Positions 7,127 through 19,855 are shown, counted from the stretch's first letter. The stretch is DNA of 64,000 nt from Schaalia canis (GCF_003858455.1 NZ_RQZF01000009.1:62001-126000), one strand, 5' to 3'. The notes: generated by a model not told the origin, from the letters alone. Made by a program: numbers and translations.

Positions 7127-10069
7127 TCATTGACGTGGCAACACGACATTCACGAGGTTTGGCGCGCGAACGATCACCTTCAGCGGCTCAGCCCCATCCA
7201 GGGCACGGGCGATAGGCTCGCACTCAAGGGCGGCAGCACGCAGGTCGTCCTCGCTAATCGAGGGCGAAACCTCCAGGCGGGCACGCACCTTGCCGTTGAC
7301 CTGGATGACGCAAGTGACAGAATCCTCCACCAGCAAGGATTCATCCTCCACCACAGGGAAAGGCACACGCGCCAGAGACTCACCATGGCCCAAGCGCTCC
7401 CAGAGCTCCTCAGCAATGTGGGGAGCCACCGGGGAAACCATAAGAACCAGAGGCTCAATGGCTTCACGCGGCACCGCGGGCAAACCGGTCAGATGGTTGT
7501 TCAGGACGATGAGCTTAGCGATGCCGGTGTTGATACGCAGGTTCTCAAACTCGACGGTGGCATCAGCAATCGTGCGAGCCACGAGACGCTTCGTTTCCAG
7601 ATCGGCAGGCTCATCAACAATCGTGACCTCGCCAGTGGTCTCATCGATGACATTGCGCCACAGACGCTGCAAGAAACGTTGCGAGCCAACGACAGCGCGG
7701 GTATCCCACGGGCGAGACAGGTCCAGCGGGCCCATGCTCATCTCGTAGACGCGGAAGACGTCAGCGCCGTAGGCGTCATACATCTCGTCGGGGGTGACGA
7801 TGTTCTTGAGCGACTTGCCCATCTTGCCGTATTCCTGTGTGACGGGCTCACCCTGCCAGGTAAAGCCTGTTTCAGCGTCGCCTTCCACCTCGTCGGCGGG
7901 CACGTACTGGCCGCGTGCATCCTTGTAGGCGTATGCCTGGACGTAGCCCTGGTTGAAGAGGCGGTGGTAAGGCTCAGCGTCGGGCACATGCCCGAGGTCA
8001 AAGAGGACTTTTTGCCAGAAGCGCGCGTAGAGCAGGTGCAGAACGGCGTGCTCAACGCCGCCGATGTAGAGGTCAGTGCCTCCCATGGGCTTGCCCTCGC
8101 GCGGCCCCATCCAGTAGGTGAGGTTCTCCAGTGCGGAGAGGGCCTCGTCGTTGTGAGGATCGGTGTAACGCATTTCGTACCAGCACGAGCCTGCCCACTG
8201 AGGCATGGTGTTCGTTTCGCGGCGGTACATCTTGGGGCCATCCCCCAGATCAAGCTCAACATTGACCCATTCTTGAGCGCGGCCCAGCGGCGCTTCAGGC
8301 TCAGAGTTCGCATCATCGGGGTCGAAGGTACGAGGCGAGTAGTCGCTGATCTCGGGCAGTTCAACGGGCAGCATGTCCTCGGGCACGCCGTGAGGCAGGC
8401 CATCCTCATCCCAGACGATCGGGAAGGGTTCTCCCCAGTAACGCTGGCGAGAGAAAAGCCAGTCGCGCAGGCGGTAGGTGACCGCGCCTTCGCCCTCGCC
8501 CTTGGTGACGAGCCATTCGATCATGGCGGCTTTAGCCTCATCCTTGGACAGGCCATTGAGGGAGATTTCGTCATTGGCGGAGTCAACGGCGATGCCATCG
8601 CCCGTGTAGGCGCTCTCGGTCAGGTCATGACCGTAGGGGTCATCGGCCGGGCCAATGGTGCGAATAATGTCAAGGTTGTACTTCGTCGCAAACGCCCAGT
8701 CGCGATCGTCGTGGGCAGGCACAGCCATAATGGCGCCGGTGCCGTAGTCCATGAGCACATAGTCGGCAATAAAGACCGGGATCTGCTTACCATTCACCGG
8801 GTTAGTTGCCCACAGGCCCGTAAAAACGCCGGTCTTTTCGCCAGCATCTTCAGCGCGTTCCTGCGGGGTTTTTGCTGCAGCTTGCGCACGGTATGCGGCA
8901 ACGGCCTGCGCGGGGGTGGCAAAACCATTGGTCCATTCCTCGCGAGTGCCCTCTGGCCACTGCGCAGGAACCTCTAGGGCATCAGCATCATCAGGCGCTC
9001 CAGCGGTCGTACCTTCCAACAGGGGATGCTCAGGAGACCACACAACAAAGGACGCGCCAAAGAGAGTATCGGGACGAGTGGTGTAGACGGTCACCTCGGA
9101 GCCATTCACACCTTCACCGTCAATACGGAAGTCAACGTCGGCACCCTCAGAACGCCCAATCCAGTTGCGCTGCATGGTGCGTACCTTCTCGGGCCAGTCA
9201 ATGCCGTCAAGGTCATCAGTGAGGCGCTTGCCGTAGGCGGTGATACGCATCATCCACTGGCGCAGATTGCGCTTAAAGACGGGGTAATTACCACGTTCAG
9301 AGCGGCCATCAACGGTGACTTCTTCATTAGCCAGAACAGTGCCCAGGCCGGGGCACCAGTTCACAGGGGCCTCAGAGATGAAGGCTAGGCGGAAGGAATC
9401 AACGACCTTCGCCTGTTCCACGGCGCTCAGGTCGGTCCAGTTGCGACCGTCAGGGACTGCGACCTCGCCAGAGGCAAGCTTGGCGCGCAGCTCCTCAATG
9501 GGGCGGGCTGCGCCGATCGACCCATCGGGGGCGGTGGCTTCAGGATCAAACCAGGAGTTGAAAATCTGGAGGAAGATCCACTGGGTCCAGCGCACATAGT
9601 CAACATCGGTCGTGGACAAGCTGCGGCGCGAGTCATAGGACAGCCCCATGCGAGAAAGCTGGCGGCGCATATTGGCCACGTTTTCTTCGGTGGTAATACG
9701 TGGGTGCTGACCGGTCTGCACGGCGTATTGCTCGGCAGGCAGGCCGAAAGCGTCATAGCCCATGGTGTAGAGGACATTGTCCCCCTTCATGCGGCGGAAT
9801 CGTGCGACAGTGTCGGTGGCGATATAGCCCAGGGGGTGACCGACATGCAGGCCCTTACCCGAGGGATAGGGGAACATGTCCAGCAGGAAGAAGGGTGCTC
9901 GTTCAGCGAGGGGACCGGCAAGGTCTCCAACGGGGTTATCGGCGTGGAAGGTGCCGAGTTCTTCCCAGCGTTCCTGCCACTTCTGTTCGATGTCACCGGC
10001 CATTTCGGCGGTGTAGCGGTAGGTGGGTTCAGTTGCCGCAGGCGCCTGAACGGCCTGTTCCTCACTCAC
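7127..10069 (-). CDS. leuS: Leucyl-tRNA synthetase
   Basis: The 980-residue class I synthetase charges tRNA-Leu. The HIGH box appears as LHVGHPLGY (about residues 75-83), the CP1 editing domain lies in the middle with its [16 protein letters not shown] motif, and the KMSKS loop reads KMGKS, a form I recall from other actinobacterial LeuS. The C-terminal VQVNGKVRA-type element is present as [14 protein letters not shown]. The start is a GTG at 10069 with GGGAGA seven bases upstream. The gene is monocistronic. A tRNA-Leu(TAG) gene lies at 23464-23545. Confidence 0.97.
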   Translation of the reverse strand: MSEEQAVQAPAATEPTYRYTAEMAGDIEQKWQERWEELGTFHADNPVGDLAGPLAERAPFFLLDMFPYPSGKGLHVGHPLGYIATDTVARFRRMKGDNVLYTMGYDAFGLPAEQYAVQTGQHPRITTEENVANMRRQLSRMGLSYDSRRSLSTTDVDYVRWTQWIFLQIFNSWFDPEATAPDGSIGAARPIEELRAKLASGEVAVPDGRNWTDLSAVEQAKVVDSFRLAFISEAPVNWCPGLGTVLANEEVTVDGRSERGNYPVFKRNLRQWMMRITAYGKRLTDDLDGIDWPEKVRTMQRNWIGRSEGADVDFRIDGEGVNGSEVTVYTTRPDTLFGASFVVWSPEHPLLEGTTAGAPDDADALEVPAQWPEGTREEWTNGFATPAQAVAAYRAQAAAKTPQERAEDAGEKTGVFTGLWATNPVNGKQIPVFIADYVLMDYGTGAIMAVPAHDDRDWAFATKYNLDIIRTIGPADDPYGHDLTESAYTGDGIAVDSANDEISLNGLSKDEAKAAMIEWLVTKGEGEGAVTYRLRDWLFSRQRYWGEPFPIVWDEDGLPHGVPEDMLPVELPEISDYSPRTFDPDDANSEPEAPLGRAQEWVNVELDLGDGPKMYRRETNTMPQWAGSCWYEMRYTDPHNDEALSALENLTYWMGPREGKPMGGTDLYIGGVEHAVLHLLYARFWQKVLFDLGHVPDAEPYHRLFNQGYVQAYAYKDARGQYVPADEVEGDAETGFTWQGEPVTQEYGKMGKSLKNIVTPDEMYDAYGADVFRVYEMSMGPLDLSRPWDTRAVVGSQRFLQRLWRNVIDETTGEVTIVDEPADLETKRLVARTIADATVEFENLRINTGIAKLIVLNNHLTGLPAVPREAIEPLVLMVSPVAPHIAEELWERLGHGESLARVPFPVVEDESLLVEDSVTCVIQVNGKVRARLEVSPSISEDDLRAAALECEPIARALDGAEPLKVIVRAPNLVNVVLPRQ

Positions 10070-10268
10070 GTGGTGTCTCCCATTTCTTCCGTGAAATCAA
10101 CCCTTCAAGGGTAGCTCATTCGCCCTGCTTTTCTTGGAGACGTCCGGGTGAGATTGACCCACTTTGAGCCCCTCCCGTCGCGCCTGAGATGCGCGCGATG
10201 GCGCAGCGTCACGCAGACGAGGCTACCCGCACTAGCCGGGATGCCTTCGCTGGCTCACAATAGGAGTC

Positions 10269-10721
10269 ATGAGTACCGTTTTTGAGAAAATCATCAGTGG
10301 CGAATGGGCCGGACGCTTCTGCTGGGCTGAGGATTCTTGCGTTGCTTTTGCGACTATTGCTCCCACAGCACCGGGACATGTGCTGGTTGTTCCGCGTGAA
10401 CCGTGGGCAAAGTGGACGGATGTTCCCGCAGATATTACCGCCCGACTGTTCGAGGTTGCGCGCATGATCGGGAGCGTCCAAGAAGGCGTGTTCGATGTAC
10501 CCCGCTCCGGCCTAGTCATCGCTGGTTTTGAGGTCCCACACACGCACCTGCATGTCATTCCCCTACTTAGCGAGGCTGACGTCGCCCTTGCCAATGCGGC
10601 TCCTGCCTCTGACGAGGCTCTTGACGACGCAATGAGGCGTCTACGCGACGGTTTAGTGGCCGCTGGCTACGGCGAGTTCGTACCTGAGGATATGAGCATT
10701 TGCCCACCGGTCACGCACTAG
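10269..10721 (+). CDS. HIT-family protein
   Basis: The 150-residue protein has the histidine triad as HTHLHVIPL (His91, His93, His95) and an N-terminal IISGEWAG...AFATIAPTAPGHVLVVPR segment typical of bacterial HIT hydrolases. These enzymes hydrolyse nucleoside phosphoramidates or related AMP/GMP conjugates in the cytoplasm. AGGAG lies very close (two bases) to the ATG. The C-terminal third is more divergent than in HINT proteins, so a subfamily is not assigned. Confidence 0.87.
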   Translation: MSTVFEKIISGEWAGRFCWAEDSCVAFATIAPTAPGHVLVVPREPWAKWTDVPADITARLFEVARMIGSVQEGVFDVPRSGLVIAGFEVPHTHLHVIPLLSEADVALANAAPASDEALDDAMRRLRDGLVAAGYGEFVPEDMSICPPVTH

Positions 10722-10796
10722 CCCCTCATCCCAGCGAAAGGCACAGCACGCCAAGCTCCCTTTCAGGCAAGCACGCTGAGGTGAGCAGGCTCTTGA

Positions 10797-11492
10797 TCAG
10801 ACACCAGCCTCGTCGTCGACGAGGTGCACGGATTGCACATGCTCCACCCCCAAAACAATGGGGCGTTCGCCCGAATCGTTGAGGATGGCCAGGCTCATGC
10901 CCCGTCCTTCATGAACGCGATCGACCCTGATCCGAACGTCAGGCCCAATCCCTTGCCGTTCAAGATCGCGCAGTACCTGCGCGTTTCGATCGGAGATTCG
11001 TGCAACAACTCCCTCGCCGCCCTCACACAGTTCAGCGAGGGGACGGGTAATGGGAGCTACCCACTCCCCCGTTGCTGTAGGAATCGGGTCGCCATGAGGG
11101 TCGCGCGTTGGGTAGCCCAAAGCCTGGTCAAGGCGGTCAAGCAGACGGTCAGAGATGGCATGCTCGAGGATCTCAGCTTCTATGTGGACCTCATCCCATT
11201 CGAAGCCGAGGACTTCATGAAGGTATGTCTCAAGGATGCGATGACGGCGCACCATGCCCACGGCAATCGCACGGCCTTCTACTGAGAGGTGCACTTTTTG
11301 GTAGGGCGCGTGCTCCACGAGGCCCTGCTCTTTGAGGCGGCTGACATTTTCTGAGGCCGTTGAAGCAACGACCCCCATCTTTGCTGCCAGCTCATTGATG
11401 GAAATCCCTCGACCCACACTTTCTGCAGACCATATGGCCTTCAGGTAGTCCTCCGTGACCGTCGTGCGGGCTTTCTTCGCCTCGGTACTCAT
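10797..11492 (-). CDS. DtxR/MntR-family metal-dependent repressor (copy 1)
   Basis: The 231-residue regulator has an N-terminal winged helix (about 10-70), a metal-binding dimerisation domain (about 75-150) and a C-terminal FeoA/SH3-like domain. Candidate metal ligands are Asp15, His84, Glu88, His103, Glu107, Glu110 and His111. The position that is Cys102 in DtxR/IdeR is Glu107 here, and the Met10 position is Asp15, as in MntR. This points to Mn(II) rather than Fe(II) sensing; that is inference from known MntR/DtxR structures. GGGAGG precedes the ATG. A paralogue lies at 15209-15886. Target operators were not identified. Confidence 0.88.
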   Translation of the reverse strand: MSTEAKKARTTVTEDYLKAIWSAESVGRGISINELAAKMGVVASTASENVSRLKEQGLVEHAPYQKVHLSVEGRAIAVGMVRRHRILETYLHEVLGFEWDEVHIEAEILEHAISDRLLDRLDQALGYPTRDPHGDPIPTATGEWVAPITRPLAELCEGGEGVVARISDRNAQVLRDLERQGIGPDVRIRVDRVHEGRGMSLAILNDSGERPIVLGVEHVQSVHLVDDEAGV

Positions 11493-11588
11493 GCACCCTC
11501 CCCTGGTTTCCTCTGCCCACCCTAAGCATAGGACGCCTTATGGCGCGTACACCGTCCGAAAATGTGGCCCGATCCGCACCCGATTGAT

Positions 11589-11618
11589 TTGCCAGTTGGA
11601 TGCCTTCCCCGCTAGAGT
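11589..11618 (+). promoter_or_regulatory. Promoter of the tRNA-Lys pair
   Basis: TTGCCA (11589-11594) and TAGAGT (11613-11618) are separated by 18 bases and lie about 21 bases before the first tRNA, a good sigma-70-type promoter. Confidence 0.6.
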
Positions 11619-11639
11619 TTTCTCTTGTCGAAAGATGCC

Positions 11640-11712
<73 letters not shown>

Positions 11713-11757
11713 CCATCTGGATGGTGCTCAACATTGGTTGTGGATCATGCAGATCCC

Positions 11758-11830
<73 letters not shown>

Positions 11831-11836
11831 CTTGTC

Positions 11837-11865
11837 CCCCGGATCGCGTAGCGGTTCGGGGTTTT
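11837..11865 (+). terminator. Intrinsic terminator of the tRNA-Lys pair
   Basis: CCCCGGATCGC (11837-11847) pairs with GCGGTTCGGGG (11851-11861) with two G-U pairs and a three-base loop, followed by TTTT. Confidence 0.85.
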
Positions 11866-11932
11866 GTATTGCCGGTTTATGCTGGCATTGCCCCGCCATG
11901 CGCCTGCAATTCCTTCTCTCCTGCAGTGATTG

Positions 11933-12030
11933 CGTGACACTTGTTGCAGCGCATTGCATGTGCGACTGTTTGTGACGCCTCTACCTGTCACGTAAGGAGG
12001 CAAATGCTCCCTTACGCAACAAGTGTCACG
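11933..12030. repeat. Composite inverted repeat between the tRNA-Lys pair and the EcsC gene
   Basis: CGTGACACTTGTTGC (11933-11947) is repeated in perfect inversion at 12016-12030. Inside it a second hairpin pairs CGTAAGG (11991-11997) with CCTTACG (12010-12016), and TGTCACGTAA occurs directly twice (11986, 12024). It may terminate the leftward EcsC transcript, but the double structure is larger than a usual terminator. Confidence 0.6.
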
Positions 12031-12076
12031 TAAATCCAGAGACAGCCGCGCCACGCGGCCTCCACGGAAAGCCGCG

Positions 12077-13009
12077 CTAGTTCTGCTTAACCTGCCCCTG
12101 CACGAACTGGGCCTGCCCCTGCACGATCTGGCCGTGTTCAACCTGTCCTTGCACGACCTGGCCTTCAACAACCCCAGCTCCTGTCGCAGGAGGCAGGGTA
12201 CGCAGATACGCCTGCAGTCGCTTTGCGGAGGGCTTGAAGGTCGCATAGGTCAGACCGCCTGAAATAACACCACCCACGACAGGCAGCATCTTCCCCACGG
12301 CCTTCGAGGTTGCCTCCTCGGTGAGTTTAATCCCCAGAACTCGCAAGATCAGCCGACGTACTGGAGATTCCGCGGTTGCCAACAATGCTTTACGTTTCGC
12401 AGCCTTCGCCATGGACTGCTGCGCGACAGTACTGGCCAGCGCGGTAACAGCCTTTTCTGCGGCCTCAACCCCGAGCATAACTCCCATCAACATCAGGAGA
12501 TCATGCATGGTGTTATCGTCCACCTCGCCGTCCTCGTTAAGCAGGGAGCGCCAGCCGTAAAGGTAGGCAAGTTTTTGCTCAACCCGAATGACGTGACCGA
12601 AATACTGGATGACATCAGCGGGAACGGCAACCGCCAAGCCAATGCCGCCGGGAAGCCCCGTAATAAAGGACAGGCCTGCGGTCTGCTTTGCCTCAGCGTT
12701 GATAACTTTGGCGGCAATGCGGTCAATCTGAGCCATACTGAGCCCTGCTGCCAGTGGTGAGAGGGCAACAGCTTTCTCACTATCAGCCTTGGGATAGTAG
12801 CGACCAATTTCCTTACGCAGGAAGGAATCACGGTCAACCTTCACAAAAGGCAGGGAAGCGGCACGGCGCAGCACCGAGGAGGCAAACTCTTCAGTTTCAC
12901 CATCGACGAATGACGCCATTTCAGGGGTGAAGGTTTTCGCGCCCGGAATGAGGCTACTCACCCCATCCGTCACAGGGGCAATCTCTTTTTTCTTTGACCA
13001 TCCGAGCAT
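12077..13009 (-). CDS. EcsC-family protein with GQ-repeat tail
   Basis: The 310-residue protein has an EcsC-like core (about 60-260) with an Ala/Gly-rich hydrophobic segment FITGLPGGIGLAVAVPADV, followed by a helical domain. EcsC proteins are poorly understood and often lie near ABC exporters or membrane genes. The last 35 residues are a degenerate repeat of the type V-x-x-G-Q (VEGQ, VQGQ, EHGQ, VQGQ, VQGQ), which is not part of the family. GGGGAG lies seven bases before the ATG, inside the end of the upstream exporter gene; the two genes are four bases apart and form an operon. Function unknown. Confidence 0.75.
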   Translation of the reverse strand: MLGWSKKKEIAPVTDGVSSLIPGAKTFTPEMASFVDGETEEFASSVLRRAASLPFVKVDRDSFLRKEIGRYYPKADSEKAVALSPLAAGLSMAQIDRIAAKVINAEAKQTAGLSFITGLPGGIGLAVAVPADVIQYFGHVIRVEQKLAYLYGWRSLLNEDGEVDDNTMHDLLMLMGVMLGVEAAEKAVTALASTVAQQSMAKAAKRKALLATAESPVRRLILRVLGIKLTEEATSKAVGKMLPVVGGVISGGLTYATFKPSAKRLQAYLRTLPPATGAGVVEGQVVQGQVEHGQIVQGQAQFVQGQVKQN

Positions 13010-13013
13010 CTCG

Positions 13014-13331
13014 TTACTCCCCTACAAGTTTTAATCCAGCAATACAGCCAATGAGACCCAATAAAAGCGCCACGCGAACGACAGAGACTGCTTCTGCTCC
13101 AGTCAGCATCGCCCACATGACTGTTGCTCCCGCGCCGACTCCCACCCACACCGCATACCCGGTGCCAACAGGAATCTCACGCAAAGCCCACGCCAAACCA
13201 GCCATTGATATAAACAGGCCCACGAGGAAGATCACTGATGGCCACAGGCGAGTGAAGCCTTCGCTTTTACTCAATGCTGTTGCCCAGACGGCTTCAAACA
13301 GACCTGAACCAATGAGTACTATCCACGCCAC
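13014..13331 (-). CDS. SMR-family exporter, SugE/Gdx subtype
   Basis: The 105-residue protein has four transmembrane helices. The family glutamate is in helix 1 (GLFEAVWATAL, about residue 13), and the Gdx-type PVGTGYAVWVGVGA motif is in helix 3. In the SugE/Gdx branch this predicts proton-coupled guanidinium export rather than broad drug efflux; that is inference. The GTG at 13331 is chosen because GGAG lies seven bases upstream and it gives the exact family length; an upstream GTG at 13346 adds five residues. No guanidine riboswitch was recognised upstream. Confidence 0.83.
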   Translation of the reverse strand: MAWIVLIGSGLFEAVWATALSKSEGFTRLWPSVIFLVGLFISMAGLAWALREIPVGTGYAVWVGVGAGATVMWAMLTGAEAVSVVRVALLLGLIGCIAGLKLVGE

Positions 13332-13457
13332 TTCACATCTCCGCACCGTTCAGCCCACGGCGTCGGCCTCGTCCATCGCTTTGATAGGGACAGACGAGGG
13401 CGCCGCTGGTAGGAACAATTCACGCGTAACGTCTGCTAGTTGACAGTTACTCGCCTA

Positions 13458-13934
13458 TCACTGATCGATGCCGAGTTCCTTGCGCAAACGAGCGACGTGT
13501 CCGGTGGCCTTGACGTTGTACTTAGCGAGGACGATCACTCCATCTTTCCCAATGACAATGGTGGAGCGCTTAATCCCTTGGAAGATTTTTCCGTAGTTCT
13601 TCTTCTCGCCCCACACTCCCCATGCGGTGAGCATCTCTTTCGAGGGGTCAGTGGCAAGAGGGAAGTTCAATGACTGCTTCTGAGCGAAACGTTCAAGCGC
13701 TTCCATCGAATCAGCAGAAACACCAACGACTGTGTACCCAGCACCCAGCAAGGAGTTGAGGTTATCGCGGAAGTCGCAGGCCTGAGTCGTGCAACCAGGG
13801 GTCGAAGCCTTGGGATAGAAGTAGACGATGACCCCCTTATCAGCCTGTTCAAGAAGGGCGGAAAGGGTGATGGGACCCGCTGTGGATTCAAGAGTGAAAT
13901 CTGGGGCCTTTTGCCCCTCAACAAGTTCAGTCAT
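13458..13934 (-). CDS. bcp: Thiol peroxidase, Bcp/PrxQ type
   Basis: The 158-residue peroxiredoxin reduces hydrogen peroxide and organic hydroperoxides. The peroxidatic cysteine is Cys48 in STPGCTTQACDF and the resolving cysteine is Cys53, five residues later, as in alpha-2-type Bcp proteins. Length is typical. It is transcribed alone, diverging from the AI-2E-family permease gene. The partner thioredoxin is not in the window. Confidence 0.93.
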   Translation of the reverse strand: MTELVEGQKAPDFTLESTAGPITLSALLEQADKGVIVYFYPKASTPGCTTQACDFRDNLNSLLGAGYTVVGVSADSMEALERFAQKQSLNFPLATDPSKEMLTAWGVWGEKKNYGKIFQGIKRSTIVIGKDGVIVLAKYNVKATGHVARLRKELGIDQ

Positions 13935-14017
13935 TGTTCCATATTCGCATGATCGCGCGCGCTCCGCGATATCTACCGCTAGGCTGAACTCCGTTATTTA
14001 GGAAAGAAAGGCCCCCT

Positions 14018-15163
14018 GTGACCCCTGAGAAACCTCAAGGTCGGACGCTGCAGAACATTACTTATGCGACGATCTTCACTGTACTCATCGGATGGCTGCT
14101 CATTATTGGCCAGTCCCTACTGCTGCCTATCATTCTGGCGCTTATTTTCGTCTACATCGTGGCGGCATTCGATAAGTTCTTGGCGCGCGTACCAGTTCTT
14201 CGGCACCTACCAGCCTGGCTGCGCAAGATTTCTCTCTACCTCGTTTTCATTGCCCTGATTGCGGGCTTGGCGACTCTGATCTCCAGTACCGTTCAACAGC
14301 TTGTCTACCAGGCGCCCCTCTATCAAGAGAATCTGACAAAGCTCTTTGGACAGTTGACATCGGCTCTTCCCGTTGAGAGCCTGCCCGACTGGGAGACCGC
14401 ACGTGCGGCAATCGTGAAGCGTATTGATATTCAGGCTTGGCTTTCTCTAGCTGCTTCTCAGCTTTCATCCGCTGGTGGCATGTTCTTCCTAATTCTCATT
14501 TACGTCTTCTTCCTGGCTGGTGAGCGCGCAGGATTTGCCTCTAAGTTGCGTGATGCCTTCCCCAACCCTGAGCAGGCTGAACGCACTCAGAACATCATCA
14601 CCGCCATCAACGAGTCGGTCGGCCAGTATCTAGGTGCCAAGACCTTAATCAACATCATTGTTGGTATCGTCTCGTACATCGTCATGTTGCCCTTCGGCCT
14701 TGATTACGCAGCATTCTGGGCACTTCTCATCGGTCTGCTGAACTACATTCCTTACATTGGTTCGATTATTGCTGTCCTGCTTCCCACCTTGCTGAGCCTG
14801 GTCCAATTTGGTTCCTGGACGCAAACGCTTATCCTTTTTGTCGTTTTGCAGGTGGTGCAGCTCATTACCGGCAATGTCCTTGAGCCGAAGATGCTGGGAC
14901 GCAGGGTGAACCTCTCCCCCTTCGTTGTCCTCGTGGCCTTGTCCTTCTGGTCGGCAATTTGGGGGATTGCTGGCGCGATTCTTGCTGTGCCTTTGACGTC
15001 GATCTTGACGATCATTTTCAAGGAGATTCCGGCAACCCGCCCTCTGGCAATCCTCATGTCAGACGACACCGAACCGGTTCTGCGCTCCTTCAATCGTCCG
15101 AAGATTTTGCGTCGCCGCCGCAAGCTAATGACTGTTGATGTCGACCAGCCTGCTGACAACTGA
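14018..15163 (+). CDS. AI-2E transporter family (YdbI/PerM) permease
   Basis: The 381-residue membrane protein has the paired N-terminal helices, a central soluble segment (about 85-150) and a C-terminal bundle with FWALLIGLLNYIPYIGSIIA, a hallmark of the UPF0118/AI-2E exporter family. Members include TqsA and Na+/H+ antiporter-like proteins, so the substrate cannot be predicted. Start is GTG at 14018 with an AGGAAAG site upstream. A basic C-terminal tail (RPKILRRRRKL) is probably cytoplasmic. It lies just before the second DtxR paralogue, 45 bases apart. Confidence 0.85.
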   Translation: MTPEKPQGRTLQNITYATIFTVLIGWLLIIGQSLLLPIILALIFVYIVAAFDKFLARVPVLRHLPAWLRKISLYLVFIALIAGLATLISSTVQQLVYQAPLYQENLTKLFGQLTSALPVESLPDWETARAAIVKRIDIQAWLSLAASQLSSAGGMFFLILIYVFFLAGERAGFASKLRDAFPNPEQAERTQNIITAINESVGQYLGAKTLINIIVGIVSYIVMLPFGLDYAAFWALLIGLLNYIPYIGSIIAVLLPTLLSLVQFGSWTQTLILFVVLQVVQLITGNVLEPKMLGRRVNLSPFVVLVALSFWSAIWGIAGAILAVPLTSILTIIFKEIPATRPLAILMSDDTEPVLRSFNRPKILRRRRKLMTVDVDQPADN

Positions 15164-15196
15164 CCGTTCGCATCAAGCGAATGCTCTCTGATTTGT

Positions 15197-15202
15197 TAAC
15201 AT
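15197..15202 (+). promoter_or_regulatory. -10 box of a leaderless DtxR-2 transcript
   Basis: TAACAT ends six bases before the ATG at 15209. The surrounding TTGTTAACATG...AACATG also contains a short direct repeat that could serve an autoregulator. No Shine-Dalgarno is present. Confidence 0.45.
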
Positions 15203-15208
15203 GCCAAC

Positions 15209-15886
15209 ATGTCGCTATCGAGTCTGTCGGACAGTAGTCAGAACTATCTCAAGGCCGTGTGGAGCTTGAATGAGTGGTCTGAAAAGCCTGTGACGGCTTC
15301 AACGATTGCTGCGCGCGTTGGGGTACGTTTATCCACCGCATCTGACGCTATTCGCAAACTCACCGCTCAAGGGCTGCTGGAGCACTCTCCTTACGGGGAT
15401 GTCAAGCTCACACCCGAAGGCCAGGTATTGGCCTTGGCCGTGGTGCGCCGCCACCGTTTAATTGAAACTTTCCTCGTCGAGATTCTTGGTTACACCTGGG
15501 ATCAGGTTCATGACGAGGCCGAGAACCTTGAACACTCAATATCTGATTTCATGGCTGAGCGAATTGATTCTCTGTTGGGATTCCCCGAAAGGGATCCTCA
15601 CGGAGATCCCATTCCTCGCTCCGATGGCACTATCTCAATCCCTCATGCCATGCCCCTGTCTTCATTGCCAGTTGGTACGCGAGCGCGCGTCGAACGGATC
15701 AGCGACAACGATCCGGCTCTTCTCCAGTTCTTCGCGGATCGGGGCTTGCTGTACGGCGTGGTGATTGAGAAGCAACCGAGCCCTCCTTTTTCGCAGGCGT
15801 GCGATGTGATGATCGAGGGGTCGGGGATGATTCTTTCCCTGGGGACAACTGCCACTGACGCTATTTGGGTGAGCGCTTCAACCTGA
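15209..15886 (+). CDS. DtxR/MntR-family metal-dependent repressor (copy 2)
   Basis: The 225-residue protein has the same three-domain layout as the regulator at 10797-11492 and shares the VRRHR, LEH(A/S)ISD and RDPHGDPIP motifs, so they are paralogues. Glu105 replaces the DtxR Cys102 position, with Glu108 and His109 following, again favouring Mn(II). The first-helix ligand position is Asn12 instead of Asp15 in copy 1 or Met in DtxR, so its metal site may differ in affinity. It ends at a GC-rich hairpin. Targets are unknown; the adjacent nrd operon and its own promoter are obvious candidates to test. Confidence 0.87.
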   Translation: MSLSSLSDSSQNYLKAVWSLNEWSEKPVTASTIAARVGVRLSTASDAIRKLTAQGLLEHSPYGDVKLTPEGQVLALAVVRRHRLIETFLVEILGYTWDQVHDEAENLEHSISDFMAERIDSLLGFPERDPHGDPIPRSDGTISIPHAMPLSSLPVGTRARVERISDNDPALLQFFADRGLLYGVVIEKQPSPPFSQACDVMIEGSGMILSLGTTATDAIWVSAST

Positions 15887-15888
15887 GA

Positions 15889-15911
15889 GCAGGCGCTGGC
15901 AGATCGCCTGC
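15889..15911 (+). terminator. Hairpin after DtxR-2
   Basis: GCAGGCG (15889-15895) and CGCCTGC (15905-15911) form a 7-bp stem three bases after the stop codon; no T-run follows directly, but CTCTTTCTC lies 10 bases on. Confidence 0.45.
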
Positions 15912-15965
15912 CGTGAGCGTCTCTTTCTCAGATCACGCTACACTCTCCCCACAAAAGTTCGCCAT

Positions 15966-16064
15966 GCCGTAGTTCACATTACGGCGTGTCGTAGTTTTTG
16001 CTGCGGAATAGGTGTATTACTAGATACGGCACCCTGAAGATCAGATCACCACTACCTGTAGTGG
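15966..16064 (+). promoter_or_regulatory. nrdI upstream region with two palindromes
   Basis: Two palindromes lie in the 221-base gap before nrdI: GCCGTA-N8-TACGGC (15966-15985) and CCACTAC-CT-GTAGTGG (16049-16064). They resemble operators more than terminators. Neither matches the NrdR box consensus as I know it, and no B12 riboswitch core is visible. Confidence 0.4.
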
Positions 16065-16107
16065 AAGCGCCTGCTCCACGTCACACACCATGCCCCAAAG
16101 GATTCCC

Positions 16108-16598
16108 ATGCCCACCCCGTCCCCACGGTTTCCGACAGACATCTCATTCATAGATCTCGACCCTGAGCACTCACCCGACCTTGTCTTCTTCTCCAGCGCA
16201 TCAGAAAACACCCTGCGTTTCGTCCAACGTTTAGAACGTCCCGCGCTGCGCATTCCCCTTCGCCCTCGTAAAGAGGGAATGATTCGGGTATCCACCCCTT
16301 ACGTCCTCATCGTCCCCACCTATGGCGGCGGCGCGCGAGAAGGCGCTATTCCCCGCCAGGTAGCGCTATTTCTCAACGACCCCCAGAACCGCTCTCTTCT
16401 ACGCGGGGTTATCACCAGCGGAAACACCAACTTTGGCGAGGCATACTGCCTCGCTGGCCCCATGATCGCTTCCAAGTGTCATGTCCCAGAACTCTATCGC
16501 TTCGAGCTTTTGGGCACGCAACGCGACGTCGAGAAAGTAAAAAATGGCCTCACCCGTTTCTGGGAATCGCAGGCCACCAGTCCCGAAAGGAACCCCCT

Positions 16599-16602
<4 letters not shown>
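16108..16602 (+). CDS. nrdI: NrdI flavoprotein, class Ib/Ie RNR activator
   Basis: The 164-residue flavodoxin-like protein has the FMN phosphate loop FSSASENT (about residues 28-35), the PTYGGG loop and the [10 protein letters not shown] loop. NrdI supplies an oxidant (superoxide or hydroperoxide level) from reduced FMN and dioxygen to the small RNR subunit. In class Ie it is used to convert the radical tyrosine to DOPA. The ATG at 16108 has AAAGGA five bases upstream; an in-frame ATG at 16090 is less likely. Its stop overlaps the nrdE start (ATGA), so the genes are translationally coupled. Confidence 0.95.
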
Positions 16603-19813
<3,211 letters not shown>

Positions 19814-19855
19814 GTGTCCGCATAGGGCAGTCTTCGCACGGAAGTATGTGTGAGG

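Noticed and set aside
6962-8977. Open frame of 671 codons on the plus strand within leuS
   Set aside because: Antisense shadow of leuS; it also starts inside the glycosylase gene and has no family features.
7127-10069. KMGKS instead of KMSKS in leucyl-tRNA synthetase as a defect
   Set aside because: This variant is, as far as I recall, usual for actinobacterial LeuS, and the protein is otherwise complete.
13332-13457. Possible guanidine riboswitch upstream of the SugE/Gdx-like gene
   Set aside because: A GGACGAGG stretch on the minus strand recalls the guanidine-III core, but the rest of the consensus is missing, and class I and II motifs are absent.
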